NCBI GenBank assembly: GCA_963921195.1
Contig: OY992541.1
Location: forward strand, 15,868,012 to 15,932,011
DNA length: 64,000 nt
From: Pegoplata infirma
Lineage: Eukaryota > Arthropoda > Insecta > Diptera > Anthomyiidae
Direction of reading: 5' to 3'
The position numbers were made by a program, and so were the translations under genes. The notes under the pieces are model-generated. The model did no database searches, was not told the origin of the DNA, and saw nothing but the letters and a program-made list of their open reading frames with translations. Below are positions 42,697-55,064 of the stretch, piece by piece (the stretch's first letter is position 1; each line of letters opens with the position of its first letter).

Positions 42697-45515
42697 GGGG
42701 CATTCGAGGCCAAATCACTCACTTTTAGACCCGACCCCTTTCAATTTATTTTATTTTTGGATATGTTTTAGTACTTATTAAATGCAACTTGGACAAAAAT
42801 TTTCAGCCTTTTATTCCAAGATGGTGTTGAGTAATCAATTTTTCAAAATGGCGATTTTTTCAAAAAAATGAAAAAATTTAAAGTTTCAATTAATTTTGAC
42901 CAGTTAAAAATATAGATATCTTAAAAAAAGTTGGACAACGTTTTGTTAGTATTTAAATGTAGTTTTAGAAAAAAAAATATTACAAAATTATTCTATGTAA
43001 ATATCACTAATTTTTTATCGTTTTAAAATTACAATCGACTTTTTGAAAAAGTCCGAAACCTCCGATTTTTTTTTGAGAAGTCTAAAAATTCTACCCTAAA
43101 TTAAGCAACTTTTAAGCCATAATTTGAGATGTGATCGCAATTCTTTTTTTTTTTAATTTTTAATATTGCACCTTTTATTTTTTGACTCTGATTTATTTTA
43201 TATGGTGCTCCAAAAAAAATAAAATTGGTAGATACCGCCCCTTACTTAGCCTAAGTATATTCATTTGGAGGTAAAAATACGTCTGACAAAAGTTAAGGAC
43301 GATCGGACATGGAAGTTTCAATTAATTTGACCAGTTTCCGCATGGGCCTTGAATTTTTAAACACGGATTACAAGGAAAAATAGGATTTTTTTTCTGGTTT
43401 CGCAATTTTATTGGTACCTTAAGTTAAATTTTAATTAAAGTTACATAATTATGATATAGAGTAAAATGCCTTTCTAATAAGGTACCAAAAACTAAAATTG
43501 GTTGAAAATCAGCCAAGTTATGACAACTTCCCCAGGCATCTAATATGTGGCAGACCACTTGATTAAGCAATACAATCCGATTTTTGAAATTTATTGAAAT
43601 TTTCTACTGTAATAACATTTTTTTTTATTCTTCAGGTTGAAATGTTATTAGATGACAAGTATTTTTGGTATTGTGTTTTGCTACACAGAAAATAATATCG
43701 TATATTTTATTTTAATTAAAATTTTAATTGTTTTTTAATTTAATATTAATTAAACTTTTAATTAATATAATTAAATGTTTAATTAAATTTTTAACTTTAT
43801 TTTAATTAATATTTTAATTGTTTTCAAATTTAATATTAATTAAGTATTTAATTTATATAATTAAATGTTTAATTAAATTTCTACCTTCACTTATTTTTTT
43901 GTTTTGTTTTCCGTGTGTGTGCGAGTGTGTGTTTTTCTCTTGCATTGTATTACATACAAAAAAAAATACATAAGTATAAAAAGTTTGTTGAAAGTTTTTT
44001 TTATTTTTCACATAGGTTTTTGAATTCTCATTTTGTTTATAGTTTTATGTGTATGTATATGAAAGGTTTATAATCAACTTTATAAAATCATCTCACTGAC
44101 TATGTCTTTACGGCATAAATAAATTTGGTAAAGTTTGAAGAAATATTTTTTTTAAACTATTTTATTCAAAAATAATGTTTTTACAAATTATTTTTTTTTT
44201 TAATATAATATTTTTAATTAATTTTTTTAATTTATACAATTAAAATTTTAATTATTTTTTTTTTTAAATTTTAATTAAATTTTTTAATTTATAGTATTAA
44301 GTTTTTAATTAAATAAATATCCATTTATTTTTAATTAACGACTTACAAATATTTTTAATTTATTTGCGCATTTTAGTGATTGGTCCGGATTTAATTAATT
44401 TTTTAATTAAATCTACGAATTTTTTAATTAAATATTTTTTTTATTTTTTTCTGTGTAACATGATTTAAATTAATGCTAAAAATGCCTCCATTTTCAACAC
44501 TATTTTGAAATCTCCATTTTAAAATTTTTATTTATTTTTGATTTTTAAATTTGGAAAAACAAAAAAAATATTACACTGAAACATTAATAATAAAAAAATG
44601 TTATTAAAGTAGATAATTTCAATAAATTTAAAAAATGGGACTCGAATTCATAAATCAAGTGGTGTGACACACATTAGATGCCTGAGGAAGTTGTAATAAC
44701 TTGGCTGATTTTTAACCGATTTTAGTACCTTATTAGAAAGGCATTTTACTCCACATCATAGTTCTGTAACCACTAGAATTTATACTTAATTCAAAATACC
44801 AAAAAAAATTGGGAAAACAGAAAAAAAAATCATGTTTTTCCTTGTAATCCGTTTTTTAAATTTCAAGGACCATGCTGAACGCCTTACCCATGTCCGATCG
44901 TCCTTAATTTTTGTGAGACGTATCTTTACCTCCAAATGAATATATCTTGGGTGAGTTAGGGTCAGTATTTAGCAATTTATTTTTTTTGGAGCACCACATA
45001 AAATAAATCAGAGCAAAAAAAAAGGTGCAATTTTAAAAATTTTAAAAAAATAGAAAGAATTGTGATCACATCTCGAATTAAAGCTTAAAAGTTGCGTAAT
45101 TTAGAGTAGAATTTTTAGAGTTTTTTACAAAAAAATCGAAGGTTTCGGACTTTTTCAAAAAGTAGATTTTAATTTTTAAACGTCAAAAATAAGTGATAAT
45201 TACTTTGAATAATTTGTACATATTTTTTCTTAAACTACATTTAAATACCAACAAAACGTTGTCCAACTTTTTTTAATATAGGTATCTATATTTTTTAATG
45301 GTCAAAATTAATTAAAAATTTAAATTTTTTAATTTTTTTTAAGAAAATCGCCATTTTGAAAAATTGATTACTCAAAATAAAAGGAATAAAAATTGGAATA
45401 AAAGGCTGGAAATTGGTGTCCAAGTTGCATTTAATAAGTACTAAAACATATCCAAAAATAAAATAAATCGAAAGGGGTCGGGTCTAAAAGTGAGTGATTT
45501 GGCCTGGAATGTCCC
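42697..45515. mobile_element. 2.8-kb element with ~1-kb inverted repeats
   Basis: The left end GGGGCATTCGAGGCCAAATC and right end GATTTGGCCTGGAATGTCCC are inverse. Long arms follow (42697-~43680 and ~44456-45515), with shared phrases such as ACTCACTTTTAGACCCGACC and CAGGCATCTAATATGTG / CACATTAGATGCCTGAGGAA. TATAT-type flanks. A separate TA-flanked MITE occupies the loop. No ORF. Confidence 0.8.
43684..44455. mobile_element. TA-flanked MITE, CACAGAAAA ends, TTAATTAA-rich
   Basis: The left end CACAGAAAATAATAT and right end TTTATTTTTTTCTGTG are flanked by TA on both sides. The interior alternates TTAATTAAAATTTTAATT motifs. It sits in the loop of the larger inverted-repeat element. Confidence 0.7.
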
Positions 45516-45847
45516 ATATACTTTATGGCAATGGAACCTTTGATTCTCGCCCCACTGGGTAAGTACAGGGTATAAAAACGAGATATTCATAAGAGATGTT
45601 TTTTCACAAGGTTTAATTTAAAATATTGCAACAGATTTATGACCGGTACAAAATTTAATGAGAATTGTAATCAACTTACAAGCGAAAACATAATTTTCTT
45701 TATTTTAATTCTTTTCTTTATTTTAATTCTGATGCACAATAAAACTGGCAAAAAAAAATGCAAATTTTGATTGTATCATTACAAAAACCAAACACAAACT
45801 CGCAAAAATACAACCCTACAACGAAAAAAAATGAAAATGCAAATGAG

Positions 45848-45972
45848 CCGATGAATGAGCCGCCGCCGACCGAAAAGTACAAAAGCCCCCGCCGGCAAGC
45901 AAAATTAGTCGCGCCGCCGCCGCCGAAAATTTCGTGTCGGCTTTGTTGCCTGATGCCGACCTTTTCAAATGG
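45848..45972. repeat. GC-rich CGCCGCCG block, right arm
   Basis: The GC-rich counterpart of 37738-37905 (GAGCCGCCGCCGACC, CGCGCCGCCGCCGCCG, TGATGCCGACC). A 75-codon frame here is compositional (Pro-rich) with no family resemblance. Confidence 0.6.
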
Positions 45973-46787
45973 AAAATTTCCATAATAACATCCGTTTTTT
46001 TTCTTTCTTCTTTACTTGCGGAATTTTTTTGTTTATGCTATCCACGAATATTTTTTTTCTCACGCACATAAAGGGTTGATTTTTGTGTAATTTACTTTAT
46101 GCCTTTCTTTGAATATTTTAGTCACAAAATAACATTCGATCGGTGAACATCGCGCGACGGGAAAAATTAATAAGAAAGTGTACAAAAAAAATATTACAAC
46201 AAAAAATGCATAGCAGGTAAAATTTTAAAGTATTTTTTGTTTAAAATTATGTAACTCGTTTTTTATTTTTAGAATAATAAAGCAAAATAGGAAATGATGA
46301 CAACAGGTAACAATTGTATATTTATGTGATCTATTTAAAACACTATGTTGATATTTTTTTTATTTTAGTTCACCGTACACCAATCTATTCAACATCAATC
46401 TTCAAAAAATGTGTTCAATATTTTCTCTTTTTTAGATCGAAAATTCTAACAAAAACTGACTTGCATGGAAATAGTTATTGGCGACAACAAGTGCAATACG
46501 CAATTTACATGATGTATACAAATACCAAAAATTAAAAATACACAATTTACAATTTTTTTTACAAAAAAAGTTAATATTATTTACAAACGCGTTTTAAAAT
46601 CCACTTTACAAAAATTGTACAGAAAAATTTAGTAATACTAATTTTTTAGTATTTTTAAGATTACTAATTTTTGAAAACCAAAGTTTGTAATGGTAACTGA
46701 AAAAGTTATCGGGCACAAATTGAAAACTTTATTAGTAATGGTAACAGACTTTTTTGTAAGGAATACTAACAAATTTTTATGAGTGTA

Positions 46788-47564
46788 GTAATACGGAATC
46801 ATAAATTTTTCATCTTAATACATTTGTAAAAAAAGATGCTGGTAGCACATAGACGAGATTAGTTTTTTTAATAAAAATTAAGAGAAACTTAATGTTTCAA
46901 TAGCCCTATATTTTGAACGCAGGGGAGGGAGACCCTAAAACCGTATGCATATGAAAGCTAATACTATCTAGATTACGAATTTAATATACCCACCGTGCCC
47001 TGTAGAACAAAATTTTTCAATTTTCGAATTTGCTCGAAATTTTTTTTTTAAATTTTATTAATAGTCTTGTCTACAATATAAGTTAGAAATTATTTGTTTT
47101 TATTAAAAAAAGCGGTAAACAAATATTTTCTTCGCATTTAGTCTAATATTTTTACACTTAATTTTTTTTTAAATAATTATGTTTCTTTCTGCAAATTTAC
47201 GTTAGCCAATTTTTTGTAAAATGGTTGTTTAAATTCAATTTTAAACTGAAGTTTCAGTTACGAACTGATTTTGATAATTGTTTTTGCAAAATATTTTGTT
47301 AAATTTCTGGTCTTTTTTGTTTGCAAAAATCTGTTTACTTATAGTAGTGAATATATGTATTGAGCTTTTGTAAAAATTAATGCCTATCAATATTTCCTTT
47401 GAGCATCCTGTCAATGTAATTTATGTTTTTATAAATTACAATTTAATATCAACAACTTTTATTGTTCTTAGTATAATCAGCATGATTAACCGGCTAATTA
47501 TTTAGTGGTTAATTAATTAATTTGTGATATAGATCGTAGATCGGTTATTTTTACTGGTCTGGAG
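46788..47564. other. No gene recognised
   Basis: AT-rich DNA. The stretch GCAGGGGAGGGAGACCCTAA near 46919 is the only GC-richer part. No supported coding sequence. Confidence 0.3.
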
Positions 47565-48430
47565 CAGTGTTGCCAGATAAGGGGATTTGTCCCCAAAATG
47601 GGGATTTCGAGTTTGGTTTGGGGACAAGATTTCCAGGGGAGGGATTTGGGGATTTCGCTAATTTTTGGGGATTTTTTATAAAATTTGGGGATTTTTTTAT
47701 TTCAAAAATTTTATTTTTAAGACCATTACCAATTAATGAGATTGACATTGGTACAGAATGCAGTCAAAAATTACAACTGCATTCATTTGTTAATGTCAAA
47801 GTAGTAAAATTGGAATAACAATGCTTTAATTATTTTTTGACGTTGTTTGAAAAACAAATTTTTTTTTTTCTTAATTCACCAAGATTGCAGTCGTTAGAAG
47901 CTGGTAGACAACAGTTTTTTTGTTATTTTCCCCGTAAAACTGTCCTTAATTCCATCATTTGGATTGGGCAAGATAAAATAATTTAGGTCGGGAGTAATTT
48001 TAGTAAATAATAAATGTTTTACGAGGGTCGAACATGGTTAATTTTTTTCAAACTCAGAATAGTTTATGTTCAGTTGTCAAATAATTTTTCTAACGACATA
48101 CAAAAATACTAAAAGTCAATCAATACAGCTAAAGAAACCATTATTTTTAGACTACCTAAGTCAAATAATTATATGTGCATTTTTTTATATTGGGTTATAG
48201 GAAAGAAAAGAAATTATTTTTTCATGTTTGGTTAATATTTTATTATGTTTATATATAAGCATTAAAATCATAAACATTTTAATTTTATACCTTATTTTTT
48301 ACAACTGAAAATAACGAAAAAGGAAATACTTCATATATTTTCTATAGAAAATAATTATATGTGCATAATAGAAAATTCCTATATATTCTTTTTGATTTGC
48401 AATATAATTGAGTATTTTGTGAAAATTTGT
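47565..48430. mobile_element. Single terminus of a CAGTGTTGCC-type element, extent uncertain
   Basis: CAGTGTTGCCAGATAAGGGG followed by reiterated GGGGATTT looks like the start of a hAT-type element. No matching right end was found before 48430. The rest of the interval is featureless AT-rich DNA. Confidence 0.35.
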
Positions 48431-48439
48431 GTTCGCCTT

Positions 48440-48990
48440 GTGTATTTAAACTTTTTTAAGCCTAGGAGGCATAAAACCCGCCAAGCTTTGTAATGTACCA
48501 ATACCCTTTGTCCCCCGTTTTGTAAGTATTTAAATTTAAAGTCCTTTAATGGTCTTGTACGGCTTTGACTTTGAAATGACCTTGGCAGAAAAGGTCCTAA
48601 GGAGGAATTTAATTGGGTGTAAGTCCGGACTAATGGCTGGCCACTTCAATACTGGTATGTTGTGCGCATATAGAAAGTTTTTGTCAAACGAGTGACATGG
48701 ATTACAGCGTTATCTTGTGAGAATGTCCAATTATCTCCATACAGTTCGGTAGCAAAGTCTATTAAATGGTCAAAAACAAGTAAAAATATATTTTTGCATA
48801 ATTTTTATTGGAAAAAAATCATATTCAAACCCTTCCTCATGATCCAAATGCATCCTATACCATGACGGATTCGAAACTGTGCTTTCGAAAATAGCACGTT
48901 TGGCGGAAATGTGTTAAATCTCTACAAGAGAAGTGGTGACCATCTGCGCCGTCTTAATTTAACTTTTTTCGTCATATTTAGTGATAAAAA
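48440..48990 (-). pseudogene. Tc1/mariner transposase C-terminal remnant, inverted arm 1
   Basis: The minus strand encodes DFATELYGDNWTFSQDNAVI HVTRLTK, followed by frameshifted KWPA.SPD sequence. This is the second catalytic Asp region (QDNAxxH) and the WPxxSPDLNPIE region of Tc1 transposases. It is the mirror image of 48990-49515. Broken by stops. Confidence 0.65.
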
Positions 48991-49515
48991 AAGTTTAATT
49001 TGGATGGCAATGATCGTCAACACCAATATTGGAGAGATTTAAGACAGCCGCGCCAAACGTGCTAATTGTAAAATCACGGTTGCGAATCCGTTATGGTATG
49101 GGATGCATTTGGATCAGGAGGACGGTTCCGAATATGATTTGCCCATACTAAAAACAATGCAATAATATATTTTTACTTGTTCGGGAACATTTAATAGACT
49201 TTGCTACCGAACTGTGTGGAGATAATTGAACATTCCACCAAGAAAACGCTCCAATCCATGTCACTGGTTTGACAAAAGACTTGTTTAATGCACTCAGCAT
49301 ACCAGTATTGAAGTGGCCAGCCATTAGTCCTGACATAAACCTAACTAAATTCTTCCTTAGGACCATTTCTGCCAAGGTCATTTCAAAGTCAAAGCGCTAC
49401 ACTACGCGCTAAGGACTCAAATTTGCGATATTGACGAATCGAGGGAAAAATGGTATTGGCACATTAAAAAACTTGATTGGTTTTATGCCTCGTAGTCTAA
49501 AACAAGTATAAATAT
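48991..49515 (+). pseudogene. Tc1/mariner transposase C-terminal remnant, inverted arm 2
   Basis: The plus strand encodes FHQENAPIHVTGLTKDLFNA and LKWPAISPDINLTKFFLR, matching the Tc1 QDNAxxH and W-P-SPDLN motifs. Stops occur before FHQ and after KRYTTR. GLYMP-like GFMPR ends the arm. The two arms form a ~1.08-kb imperfect palindrome. Confidence 0.7.
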
Positions 49516-50687
49516 TCATTAAATATCAAGGATGGGTACCAATTCGATAAAAGTATTGGTATTGGTATTGGTTTTTAAAATTATATTAGTATTGGTATAG
49601 GTATTGGTTTTCATTTTTTGTTGAATTGGTATAGGTTTCGGTATTGGTTTTGAATTATTTAGGTATTGGGTATTGGTATTGGTTTTAGCCTCGAATCGGT
49701 ATCGGTTTTTAATAAGTATTGGTATTTATCTTATATCGGTTTTGGGATTTGTATGCAAAAGGTTTTGTCGTTAATATTAATTAATTTAACGTAAGTCGTT
49801 CTTCTGTCCGCCCCACAGTGCAAACTGGGGCGAGATGGTAGGTTTTTTTGGCCAAAAGTCTCTACAGGTCGTAAATGTTAACCGATTTTTTTGAAATTCA
49901 GAATATAAGCCTATATTAAGGTAATAAATAAGTGCCTTGAAAGTTTTTGAAATCGGACCTACAAGGAAACTATTTCAGGGTGGACACTTCATTTTTAATA
50001 AAATTTACAGATGTTTTAGATGAAACAAATGAAGAGAAACTTGTCTTTTGTTCATGTATTTGAATTAGAGATGGTCTGTGGTCCCGTAATTTGCGTGACT
50101 CAAAAAACCACGTGATTCAGGCGTGAGCGATTTTTATTTAAATCACGTGATTATAGAGTGATTTTCATTTAAATTAAGTACTATATTAGGGTAATTAATA
50201 AGTGACTTGAAACTTTTTGAAATCGGACCTACAAGGAAACTATTTCAGGTGGACACTTCATTTTTAACAAAATTTACAGATGTTATAGATGAATCAAATG
50301 AAGAGACACTTGCCTTTTGTTTAAGTATTTGAATTGGAGATGGTCTCTGTTCCCGTGATTCACGCGTGAGCGTGAGTGATTTTCATTTAAATCATTTGGT
50401 TATAGAGTGTTTTTCATTTAAGTCAAGTGACTATATTAAGGTAATAAATAAGTGCCTTGAAACTTTTTGGATTCAGACCTACAAGAAAACTTTTTTAAGG
50501 GTGGACACTTCATTTTAAATAAAATTTACAGATATTATAGATTAAACAAATGAAAAGACACTTGTCTCTTGTTTATGTATTTGAATTGGAGATGGTCGCT
50601 GGTCCCGTGATTTGCGTGACTCAAAAAAGTGATTTTCATTTAAATCACGTGATTGTGAGTTGAAAAATTCTGAGTGAGTTTCTAGAG

Positions 50688-52512
50688 CAAAGCTTCTCAC
50701 TAACTTTTGCATCGTGACCCCTTTTCAATATTTCAAATATCTCGCGGCCCCCCAACAAGTGAGAAAATTAAAGTCGGTAAAGACCGACCATATTATGCTC
50801 TACACCAAGTTTTCCCAAAAATTGGTCTCAAATCCAAATATGGACTGATTGGATCCCTGGGGAATACAAGTAAAACTGGTCCGTTTTCTGTAAAATTTGC
50901 AATGATTATTTTTAAATGCTTTTACCTGCTTAATTTCGAAAGCATACTTATTATCAGGGAAACCAAAAACATGCAGTATCATGTTTTTCCTGTGCATTTT
51001 ATTGATAAATGGGTAAGGTATTTATTCGTTTCAGAAGTTTTTAAGAAATCTGGCATCGATTTGTTAGAGCATATTTTTGCATATTTTAGCCTTAAGAGCA
51101 TATTTTTGCATATTTTAGTTTTAAGAGCATATTTTAGCAGAAGAGCATATTTTTAGGGCATATTTTCAATTTTTAGAGCATTTTTTCACTTTTTAGAGCA
51201 TATTTTTACATTTTTAGAGCATTTTTTTTTTCAATTTTTAGAGCATTCTTTTCCAATTTTTTATGACCACATTAGTTTTAAATTTTTTATCCAACAAGGA
51301 TGTTTTTTGTCAACAATTACGGAATTGTGACGATTGATTCCCCTTTGGCCTGTTCTTGCATCATATCGGTATATGAAACTATGTTTTCTTTAGATTCAGC
51401 AACTTGGTAGAAAATATTAAGGCAAATATTTTTGTAGAACATATTTAACCCTCTAACTATCGCATATAACGGTATTTGGAGGTTCTATTCTCTAACAAAT
51501 TGTAAAAACCACCGCAAAAAAGGGGACATAATTTTTTTTAAGAGCATATTTTTATTGTTTTTAGAGCATATTTTTCGGTTTTTAGGGCATTTTTTAAGCG
51601 CATAAAACGTGTTTTTTAGAGCATATTTTTGGTTTCCCTGCTTATTATAATACGGTTTTAAGAGTAGTTTTTGCCAAATTTAAAGGGGACGTTTGAATGG
51701 GGGCTAGATTCTACATGGGCCGATTTTTTTCAACACAGTTTTCTTTTTTTTATATATTCACATATATAAAAAACAGTTTTCATTAACAAGACAAACCGAC
51801 ATTTAAAATCCTACTGATGATGACACTAACTGGGGTGTTTGAAACCGGTATGGGAAATACCAGAAATGTATATAATTTTTAGAAATTCAATTTTTCTTCT
51901 GCATTTTTTCAACTTGAACCCTTATAACAGTTTTTTAACATTTTAGCTGTTTTAAAAGTCCCCAATTGAGCAAGGATGCTGATAGCATGTAGTCCTGGCA
52001 ATCATATTCTGAAGTAGTCAGATTTAAAAACTGTGCTTTTTAATCATTGCCCTAACGAGCTATGAAGCTGAAAATGTCCAAATTAATATTATTGAAGATG
52101 GAGCATATTCTAAAGTTGTCGGATTTAAAATTCTTAAACTTTGGACGAAAAAATTATATGAATTATGGTAACATTGTTATTTTGGCATGCATATAAGTAG
52201 TACGTAACATCAGATCCACACGGACATGGATTATTCGGTGTAAGGAACGGAAAAAGGGGGTAAATTAAATTATATCTTTTCCAGACTTTTTTGAAGCCCA
52301 CTGATAAGTTAAAAATATGCATACATTGGCATATCCTAACGTAGCCATGTATTTTTGTATTTGGATAACTCAGCAATTTCCAAAAAAATATGCTTTGCTT
52401 GTATATTTTATTTTAATAATTTTAGCATGATATTTACTAAACTTTTCGCAACCCCCTAGAAATGCTTCCGTGGCCCCCTAGGGGGTCGCGACCCACCGTT
52501 TGAGAACCATTG
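50688..52512. mobile_element. hAT (Charlie-like ends) element nested in the above
   Basis: The left end CAAAGCTTCTCACTAACTTT ... CGTGACCCC and right end GGTCGCGACCCACCGTTTGA GAACCATTG resemble the CAGTGGTTCTCAAA / RCGACCCC ends of Charlie-type hAT elements. Right flank is GTCCATAG; left flank here TTCTAGAG and in copy 2 GTCTAGAG, a decayed 8-bp duplication. Within it, 51060-51640 repeats GAGCATATTTTT about 15 times. The 149-codon frame at 50707-51156 has no recognised domain. Confidence 0.65.
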
Positions 52513-53760
52513 GTCCATAGTACACGATTAACCCATTTTGGACAAAGATTAATTTTTTTTTTTGGAAAAAGGTACCTATTTAGCAAAATTAGCACCGGCT
52601 GATCTCAAAACTCTTGTAAAAAAATTTTAATGTTCCGTTATTCCAGAAAAGCCTGTATTTCAACTTTTCATGCAATTTTAATATTTGGATTTATTTGCTA
52701 TTTTATTAATTTATTTCGTTATTTTCAAAATAAATAGTTTCAAAATGTTTCAATTAGTGTAATTTGATAATAAATTAAATCTTAAAAAATTAATATTAAT
52801 TAATAAAAAAATTAAAAGCCTAAACTAAAAAATGCAAATTTTTCGTTTTTGCTTGAAACAATTTCTGTGCTGATGCACATTGCATTTAATGCACATATAA
52901 ATTACGGTGGTCAAGGGGATATATTTTTTAATTGCAGAAAGATGAGACTTAACATTTATAACAAAATATACCTGAACTTCATCCTTTTCATACAAAAATA
53001 TTTTTTTTGAAAAAGGTGATCGAAATGGGTTATCATGCAGGGGGCCCTTTTTCGATTTTAGATCTTTTGCCAATTGCGATTACACGGGTCAATTTTTTTC
53101 TTATATGTGGTTCACACTTACGACCTTAAACAAGTTGTTTAACAAAACACCAGTAACAGAATAAAAACGTAATGGATACAGAAAAAATAATTTTTTAAAC
53201 ACGTAGCCCTTAAACTCTCAAAAATAGCAAGTGTGAACTGCACATTATGCGTTCTTAAATTCTTATATAATAAGACTGTGCCTCTAATAAAACAATAATT
53301 TTTTTTTCTGGATTCTGGTGTTGTGACATAAAATTTTGTAACGTCTGCTTGATTGAAATTTTGGAATTTCCAAAAAAGAACATTAGTATTTTTTTTACAA
53401 CGCAAAGAAGAGTGCAGTGATATTCAATGTACATATATCAAATATTAACAATGTTTGCAAAAGAAAAAATTTCATCACAGAAAAGGTCTAAATTTTTTAA
53501 GATCTGCTTTTATTAGGGGTCATAAAAACTGTGACAAAAAATATTTCTTTTATGTTTTTATGGCTTTTAAAATTCAAGTAGATAACTCCTTTTTGTTATG
53601 TGACATTGCATGCAAACGATTACTGATCGATGTAACATCTTTTGCAATTCGTTAGTCAGGTAAAACCTAATAATGTGATGAAAAGAAAATGTTTGACGTC
53701 ACAATTAAAACAAACGAAAATATGAATACAAAAAACTGAAACAAAACCGATACGAAAGTA
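52513..53760. other. Interior of the CAAGGATGG element, no gene recognised
   Basis: AT-rich DNA with several short frames (60-90 codons), none with a recognisable motif. The GGTATTGG-type terminal repeats start at ~53770. Confidence 0.35.
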
Positions 53761-53977
53761 GAAAAAAATGAATTGGTATTGGTTTTTTATTGGTATTGGT
53801 TTTGATGAATAAAAGTATTGGTTTTTAATTGGTATTGGTAGTGGGGAATCGGTATTGGTTTTTTATCGGTATTGGTATCGTACAAATAAAGGTATTGGTT
53901 TTAATTTGGTATTGGTTTTCAATTTGAATTGGTATTAACGGGTATTGGTATCGAAAAGGTATTGGTACCCATCATTG

Positions 53978-54565
53978 ATTCTAAGACATTCTAGCGATGT
54001 CCGTCCGTCCGTCTGTCCGTCTGTAGTTAACACGATGCAGTCCAAAATAAAAGAGCTAGACTCCCGACATTTGGCACGAATATATCTTATGTTCATAGGC
54101 AGTTTAAGTTCGTAAATGAGCAAAATCGGACCAGGGGGAAAAAGTTCCCCCTTGAAGAACTAAACCAACCTCTGAAAAATACCATATTTTTACATGATTT
54201 TTTGGATTTTTGTTTAACAAATGCAACATTTTCATGCCACAAAAAGTTCAAAGTCCTGCATTTGGTCCTAGAGAATTAGAAAATTACGTTTTTTCGGCCC
54301 GCCCCCTTTTATGGGCGTGGAATAAAACATTTTTTTAAAATACTGATAATCTTGTATTTCTTTAGTGCAAAAAGCATAAGAATGAATTTTTAAACACAAA
54401 TTCGAGGGAAAATTTGCCCCCCTCAATTACTACAAGCGACCCCCTGACCCCCCCCCCCCAAAAAAAAATAAAACGCCCCTGCATTTTTTTTATTTTTATT
54501 TTTTTGCATGTTGGAGGGTATACAAGATTCGGCCCAGCCGAATTTAACACTCTTACTTGTTTTTT
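53978..54565 (-). mobile_element. DINE/INE-1-like element, inverse orientation
   Basis: ATTCTAAGACATTCTAGCGA, then (GTCC/GTCT)n at 53999-54023, GATGCAGTCCAAAATAAAAG and CATATTTTTACATGATTTTT are the inverse of the unit at 59500-59940. The far end, GGGTATACAAGATTCGGCCC ... TTAACACTCTTACTTG, is the left-terminal stem. The other end is cut at the CAAGGATGG element boundary. Confidence 0.6.
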
Positions 54566-54572
54566 TAATAAA

Positions 54573-54666
54573 TTAATCATATTCTAACATTAATAGATTT
54601 CTGTTTTTCATTGCCTCACAAATATAATTATAAAGTTTATTCCACGTATCACTTAGTCTTCCATTT
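54573..54666 (-). pseudogene. C-terminal end of a decayed LINE-like ORF (host of the LINE insertion), part 2
   Basis: The minus strand reads SDTWNKLYNYICEAMKNRNL, then a stop. Joined across the LINE insertion to 58724-58900, it continues a frame with CTLCNTREDETLKHFI, a zinc-knuckle tail of the kind seen after LINE polymerases. Clade not assigned. Confidence 0.45.
54654..54666. repeat. Target-site duplication TAGTCTTCCATTT, left copy
   Basis: This 13-bp sequence is repeated exactly at 58724-58736. It defines the LINE insertion as 54667-58723. Confidence 0.9.
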
Positions 54667-55064
54667 TGGAAGCAGACAAGCCAGTGGCAGAGTCGGCTGG
54701 GGAGGAGAATCTGGAAAAGGTTGATATTCAGCTGACCGATTCTAGGCTGATGGGAGATGCATCTGGCATTTTCGAAACCGAATCTCGCAACGAATGCGAC
54801 CTCTGTGATGGCACGGAGGATAAAGCTGATGCCACTATGGGTGACATTCAGGACGAGGCCCATGCAGTGAGGAATTCGGAGAGTTCTGTTGCCTCCGATT
54901 CAGAACAGATGGGACACATATCTGGCTTATTCGAAACCGAATCTGGGGACGAATGCGACCTCTATGATAACACGGAGGATGAAGCCAATAACACGGTGGT
55001 GGAAAGGATGGTGGAAAAAAAGCAAGATGTTGCGGTTCCTACAAATAAACCTCCATCACTGTAA
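54667..55064 (+). pseudogene. LINE ORF1, 3' part only
   Basis: The frame is open from the first base of the element to the stop at 55064, with no Met near its start, so ORF1 is 5'-truncated. The ~132 residues are acidic. They contain two copies of a ~36-residue repeat (GIFETESRNECDLCD and GLFETESGDECDLYD). No zinc knuckles remain. It overlaps the ORF2 start by 38 nt in another frame. Confidence 0.6.

Larger units (their letters stand above)
37231..46785. mobile_element. Large TA-flanked element, CACTCAWAAAAAT ends, with GC-rich arms and nested insertions
   Basis: The left end CACTCAAAAAAATACGTTAG and the inverse of the right end (CACTCATAAAAATTTGTTAG) agree at most positions. TA flanks both sides (37229-37230, 46786-46787). 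GC-rich blocks at 37738-37905 and 45848-45972 share inverted similarity (CCAGGGAACCAAGCCGA against ATCAGGCAACAAAGCCGA), which supports one element. Between them lie at least four later insertions. No transposase recognised. The two ends could in principle belong to different copies. Confidence 0.5.
49527..53977. mobile_element. Undescribed element, CAAGGATGGGTACCAAT ends, copy 1
   Basis: The left end CAAGGATGGGTACCAATTCG is shared with copies at 61753 and 3511, whose flanks differ, so the boundary is real. The right end ATTGGTACCCATCATTG is its approximate inverse. Both ends carry GGTATTGG repeats. Inside, a ~230-bp unit repeats about three times (TTCATTTTTAATAAAATTTA, GGAGATGGTC, GCGTGAGCG, ATAAGTGCCTTGAAACTTTT) between 49900 and 50690. 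A hAT element follows. No transposase or target duplication was identified. The right flank begins within a DINE-like element. Confidence 0.6.

Noticed and set aside
45758..45985. Pro-rich 75-codon frame in the GC-rich block
   Set aside because: Composition-driven, no homology motif, and the block has an inverted partner at 37738.
50707..51156. 149-codon frame in the Charlie-like hAT
   Set aside because: No BED finger, hATC or catalytic motif; overlaps the GAGCATATTTTT repeats, and the second copy ends sooner by frameshift.
54666..54863. Minus-strand 96-codon frame as an intact gene
   Set aside because: It crosses the LINE boundary. Only the C-terminal ~30 codons belong to the interrupted retroelement.
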